From positions 1 through 25,822 of the IMG/VR virus record IMGVR_UViG_3300027977_000177: a stretch of 25,822 nt of DNA. The stretch is one strand, 5' to 3'. Origin of the DNA: a virus. The notes beneath the pieces are model-generated. The model ran no database searches and was not told the DNA's origin. It worked only from the letters and a program-made list of their open reading frames with translations. This document shows, piece after piece, positions 22,309 through 25,822 of this stretch (the first letter of the stretch is position 1; each line of letters starts with the position of its first letter). The translations under genes and the position numbers were made by a program.

Positions 22309-23810
22309 TGATAAAGAAAGTATTAGGTCCTCCTGGAACAGGTAAGACAATGACACTATTAAATGAAGTAAATAATTATTTAGTTAAAGGTGTTCCTTTA
22401 AATAAAATTGGTTATTTTGCATTTACAAGAAAAGCAGCTGCGGAAGCAAGAGATAGATTTTTAAATACACATAAAAATTATGTAAGATCTGATGTTAAAT
22501 TTTTTCAAACACTTCATTCATTAGCCTTTCATACTTTAGGTATGAGTGAAGATAATGTTATGCAACCGGTTCATTATGAACAAATAGGCAAAGAATTAAG
22601 TATAAGGGTTAATTATTATTCAGAAGCAGATGATAGTGGTTATTTGAATTGTGATAATGAATACTTTAAATTAATTAACAAGGCTAGAATCAAAAATATA
22701 TCTATTGAAGATGAGTTCAATACTAATGAATGGAGTAGAGAAATAGATTTTGAATTACTTAATCACATATATGTAAATTTTTTAAATTATAAAGAATCTT
22801 ATAATCTTTATGACTATACAGATATGATTACTCAATTTATTAATAATAAGGATAAATGCCCATCCTTTGATGTAGTTTTTATTGATGAAGCTCAAGACTT
22901 ATCTCCCATTCAATGGAAGATGTTTGATATATTAAATGATAAGTCAAAAGATATATTTATAGCGGGTGATGATGACCAGGCTATATTTGCATGGGCTGGT
23001 GCTGACGTTAATAGATTTATTGATCAACCTGCAAAGGAAGAGGTATTACAACAATCAGTACGTATACCTCAGGCTGTTCAGGAAATTTCAAATATAATAT
23101 TGGATAGAATACAAGGTAATAGAAAAGAAAAAATATATTTTCCTAAAAAAGATGACAAGGGAAATGTTGTTCAAGGTAAAGTAGAGTCTATATTTAACTT
23201 TGATAATTTAGATATTTCAAATGGTAAATGGTTAATATTAACTAGAACTGTTTACAGAGCACTAGAGATATCAAAACAATTAAAAGAAAATAATCTTTAT
23301 TACAAAAATACATTTGGAAAAAGTTATAATAGTAAACTTTATAAATCAATTTTAAGATGGACTTCTCTAACAGAAGGTAACGAAATATCTATTGCAGACT
23401 GCAAAGATATCTATGAATATTTAGAACAACAGTTTGATGAAAGTAAGTTTGGAAATAAATTAAACGTTACAATGGAAGACCTCGGTTTTAGTAAAGATAC
23501 TAAATGGTATGATGCTTTTGTTAACGCAGATCCTAATGAAGAATTTTATATTAGAAGTATGTTATCTAACGGAGAAAAATTATCTGAAGAACCAAGAATA
23601 GAGGTATCTACCATTCATGCAGCAAAGGGTGGTGAATGTAAGAATGTTATTCTTGTATTAGATAATGCAAGAAAGATCAGAGAATCTACTGCTGAAAGTG
23701 TAGACAAACAAGATGAAGAACATAGGGTTTGGTATGTAGGAGTAACAAGGTCTATGGAAAATCTTTATTTATTTAAATCAAAAAAAGAAAGGTATGGTTA
23801 TCAATTATGA
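22308..23810 (+). CDS. UvrD/PcrA-like SF1A helicase
   Basis: This 500-residue protein has a full set of SF1A motifs: Walker A GPPGTGKT at 7-14, AFTRKAAAEARDR near 39-51 (motif Ia), motif II IDEAQD at 192-197, motif III GDDDQAIFAWAGAD at 220-233, motif IV QSVRIP, motif V STIHAAKGGE at 434-443 and motif VI YVGVTRS near the C-terminus. It is shorter than cellular UvrD (about 700 residues), mostly through smaller 1B and 2B insertions. It should unwind DNA 3' to 5' by family rule. Being coupled to the primase gene by TAATG and lying before PolA, it is a candidate replicative or recombination helicase; no DnaB- or gp4-type helicase is seen in the window. Confidence 0.87.
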   Translation: MIKKVLGPPGTGKTMTLLNEVNNYLVKGVPLNKIGYFAFTRKAAAEARDRFLNTHKNYVRSDVKFFQTLHSLAFHTLGMSEDNVMQPVHYEQIGKELSIRVNYYSEADDSGYLNCDNEYFKLINKARIKNISIEDEFNTNEWSREIDFELLNHIYVNFLNYKESYNLYDYTDMITQFINNKDKCPSFDVVFIDEAQDLSPIQWKMFDILNDKSKDIFIAGDDDQAIFAWAGADVNRFIDQPAKEEVLQQSVRIPQAVQEISNIILDRIQGNRKEKIYFPKKDDKGNVVQGKVESIFNFDNLDISNGKWLILTRTVYRALEISKQLKENNLYYKNTFGKSYNSKLYKSILRWTSLTEGNEISIADCKDIYEYLEQQFDESKFGNKLNVTMEDLGFSKDTKWYDAFVNADPNEEFYIRSMLSNGEKLSEEPRIEVSTIHAAKGGECKNVILVLDNARKIRESTAESVDKQDEEHRVWYVGVTRSMENLYLFKSKKERYGYQL

Positions 23811-24019
23811 GTAATGGAGTATTTTTTAAACAGGTAGGTGGAGCACATTATAAAAAATATGCAATACAACCCTCTTTATTTATTAACAAGAATAAGATAC
23901 TGTTTGCTGAAGGTAATGCAATTAAATATATTTGTAGACACCAAGATAAAGGAAAAAAAGAAGATTTATTAAAGGCGATACATTATATACAAATGATTAT
24001 TGAAAGAGATTATTCATGA
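23807..24019 (+). CDS. DUF3310 family small protein
   Basis: This 70-residue protein matches the DUF3310 pattern: QVGGAHYKKYAIQP at 9-22, then EGNAIKYICRHQDKGKKEDL at 35-54 and a final helix LKAIHYIQMII. Members are common in phage replication modules and are sometimes called nucleotide kinase-like, but I know of no firm function. The full family length is present. It overlaps the helicase stop (ATGA) and the polymerase start (ATGA), so it is expressed with both. It probably serves nucleotide metabolism or replication, by context only. Confidence 0.8.
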   Translation: MSNGVFFKQVGGAHYKKYAIQPSLFINKNKILFAEGNAIKYICRHQDKGKKEDLLKAIHYIQMIIERDYS

Positions 24020-25822
24020 AAGTACCAATATTTGAAGCACAAAAGGAATGGGTTGAGCCGGAAGAATTTCCTGATCTTAGATCATATGATGAAATTTCGG
24101 TCGACTTAGAAACAAGAGACCCTGATTTAAGAAAAAAAGGATCTGGTTCTGTTATAGGTAATGGAGAAGTTGTAGGTATTGCAATCGCTGTACCAGGACG
24201 ATCTTTTTACTTTCCAATAGCACATGGATCAGGACCCAACATGGATCGTAAAAAAGTTTTATCTTGGTTTGCTGATACCATGGCAACTCCATCATTAAAA
24301 ATATTTCATAATGCAATGTATGACGTATGTTGGATAAGGAAATTAGGTATTAAAATCAATGGTTTAATTGTAGATACTATGATTGCAGCATCTCTAGTTG
24401 ATGAAAATAGATTTAGATATTCTTTAAATGAATTGTCTTGGGATTTTATTGGTCGAGGTAAAAGTGAAATTGCTTTGAATGAAGCAGCTAAATCTAGAGG
24501 CTTAGATCCTAAAGAAGATTTATGGCAACTGCCTGCTATGGAGGTTGGCGCTTACGCTGAGAAAGATGCTGAGCTTACACTAGAGCTTTGGCAAATGTTT
24601 AAGAAAGAAATTGTGCATCAAGATATTGAATCTGTATTTAATTTAGAAACAGATTTATTTCCATGTCTAGTAGATATGAGATTCAAAGGTGTAAGAGTTG
24701 ATATAGAGCGAGCACACAAATTAAAACAACAACTAACAGCACAAGAGAATGAATTATTATTAAAAGTAAAACAAGCAACAGGGATAGAACCGCAGATTTG
24801 GGCTGCAAGAAGCATAGCAACAGTTTTTGATAAGCTTGGCTTAGAGTATGATAGAACTGAGAAATCATCGGCACCATCCTTTACTAAAAATTTTTTACAA
24901 GAACATACAAACCATATAGTTCAAATGATTGCTAAAGCAAGAGAAATTAATAAAGCGCATACAACTTTTATTGACACTATCATTCGATATGAACACAAAG
25001 GTCGTATTCATGCTGAGATCAATCAAATAAGATCAGATCAAGGTGGAACTGTTACGGGAAGATTTAGTTACAATAATCCAAACCTACAACAACTTCCAGC
25101 AAGGAACAAGGATCTTGGACCATTGATTAGATCATTATTTTTACCTGAAGAAGGTCATACCTGGGGTTGCTTTGACTATTCACAACAAGAACCAAGATTG
25201 GTTGTACATTATGCATCCTTACACCAATTCCCATCTGTGTATCCAGTTATAGAATCTTATAAGAATGATCCTAATACAGACTTTCATCAAATCGTTGCAG
25301 ACATGGCAAACATTCCACGATCACAAGCTAAAACAATTAACCTTGGATTATTTTATGGAATGGGTAAAACAAAATTGCAGGCTGAACTTGGTGTATCAAA
25401 AGAAAAAGCTGCAGAATTATTTGATCAGTATCATGCTAAAGTTCCTTTTGTTAAACAACTTATGAACGCTGCATCTAACAGAGCACAAGAGCGTGGTCAG
25501 ATTAGAACGTTACTAGGTCGCTTATGCAGGTTTCATTTATGGGAACCTAATCAATTTGGTATGCATAAAGCATTGCCTCATGAAGAAGCACTCCAGGAAC
25601 ATGGACCAGGGATTAAAAGAGCATACACATACAAATCTTTAAATAAATTAATACAAGGTTCTGCTGCTGATATGACAAAAAAATCTATGTTAGAGTTATA
25701 TAAAGAAGGTATAGTGGCCCATATACAAATTCATGATGAATTAGATTTATCTGTTGAGTCTCCGGAACATGCTAAAAAAATTATTAATATAATGGAGAAT
25801 GCAGTGCAGCTTGATATTCCAA
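24016..25822 (+). CDS. polA: Family A DNA polymerase with 3'-5' exonuclease (partial, runs off the end)
   Basis: 602 codons are visible and the frame is open to the window end. The exonuclease domain has DLET at 30-33 (ExoI), FHNAMYD near 97-103 (ExoII) and YAEKDAELT near 179-187 (ExoIII). The polymerase domain has motif A DYSQQEPRL from D387, motif B with R-x-x-x-K and NLGLFYGMG, and motif C HDE at 573-575. The residue matching E. coli Pol I Phe762 is Leu443. There is no 5'-3' exonuclease domain, as in T7 and other phage enzymes. It should copy the phage genome from primers made by the TOTE-type primase. The start overlaps the DUF3310 stop by ATGA. Only the extreme C-terminus is missing. Confidence 0.92.
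   Translation, partial: MKVPIFEAQKEWVEPEEFPDLRSYDEISVDLETRDPDLRKKGSGSVIGNGEVVGIAIAVPGRSFYFPIAHGSGPNMDRKKVLSWFADTMATPSLKIFHNAMYDVCWIRKLGIKINGLIVDTMIAASLVDENRFRYSLNELSWDFIGRGKSEIALNEAAKSRGLDPKEDLWQLPAMEVGAYAEKDAELTLELWQMFKKEIVHQDIESVFNLETDLFPCLVDMRFKGVRVDIERAHKLKQQLTAQENELLLKVKQATGIEPQIWAARSIATVFDKLGLEYDRTEKSSAPSFTKNFLQEHTNHIVQMIAKAREINKAHTTFIDTIIRYEHKGRIHAEINQIRSDQGGTVTGRFSYNNPNLQQLPARNKDLGPLIRSLFLPEEGHTWGCFDYSQQEPRLVVHYASLHQFPSVYPVIESYKNDPNTDFHQIVADMANIPRSQAKTINLGLFYGMGKTKLQAELGVSKEKAAELFDQYHAKVPFVKQLMNAASNRAQERGQIRTLLGRLCRFHLWEPNQFGMHKALPHEEALQEHGPGIKRAYTYKSLNKLIQGSAADMTKKSMLELYKEGIVAHIQIHDELDLSVESPEHAKKIINIMENAVQLDIP

Overview
The window reads as about 26 kb of a compact, strongly AT-rich genome of a tailed phage, most likely a short-tailed marine podovirus of an AT-rich alphaproteobacterium of the SAR11/Pelagibacter type. 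That host assignment is inference. It rests on base composition, on the gene set (family A DNA polymerase with 3'-5' exonuclease, TOTE-type primase, virion proteins with GGRI motifs) and on auxiliary genes common in marine phages (speD, hsp20, 2OG-Fe(II) oxygenases, glycosyltransferases). Nearly all genes are on the + strand and many overlap by ATGA or TAATG. No gene-free stretch reaches 100 bases. No portal, capsid, terminase, lysin, integrase, RNA polymerase, tRNA, CRISPR array or insertion sequence is visible, so this is one part of a larger genome.

Layout. (1) 35-2101: four overlapping genes, three different 2OG-Fe(II) oxygenases plus a small ParB-like protein. (2) 2138-5025: a large beta-rich tail or head-completion protein followed by three small genes, two of them under 60 residues. 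(3) 5022-6816: two overlapping glycosyltransferases, one GT-B (GT4-like) and one GT-A (GT2-like), set inside the virion block. (4) 6864-16058: four large Gly/Ala/Gln-rich proteins (832, 294, 486 and 1446 residues) that look like internal virion or DNA-ejection proteins, two of them sharing a GGRI peptide motif. A 73-residue membrane protein (16058-16279) that could be a holin closes the block. (5) 16318-17254: S-adenosylmethionine decarboxylase (speD) and small heat-shock protein (hsp20), the latter with its own promoter and a strong ribosome binding site. (6) 17285-18727: a SNF2-like helicase, the only minus-strand gene, driven by a near-perfect sigma-70 promoter. (7) 18800-25822: the replication block, comprising three uncharacterised proteins, a TOTE/AEP primase, a UvrD-like helicase, a DUF3310 protein and family A DNA polymerase, which runs off the window end.

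How the parts work together. Replication would use the primase, UvrD-like helicase and PolA, with the SNF2-like enzyme acting on DNA separately. The sigma-70 promoters at 18760-18789 (-) and 19157-19185 (+) suggest that host RNA polymerase starts transcription in this region. The ejection proteins and tail protein belong to the late programme. SpeD and Hsp20 would support host physiology or protein folding, and the oxygenases and glycosyltransferases would modify unknown targets.

The most notable points are: the cluster of three oxygenases; short GC-rich islets in the AT-rich coding sequence, including a nine-codon run ending only in G/C and a CTCGCA...CCCGCG motif in two unrelated genes; a possible SD-sequestering RNA switch before the primase; Leu at the position equivalent to E. 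coli Pol I Phe762; an altered residue beside the pyruvoyl serine of SpeD; and a composition break inside the gene at 19239-19790.
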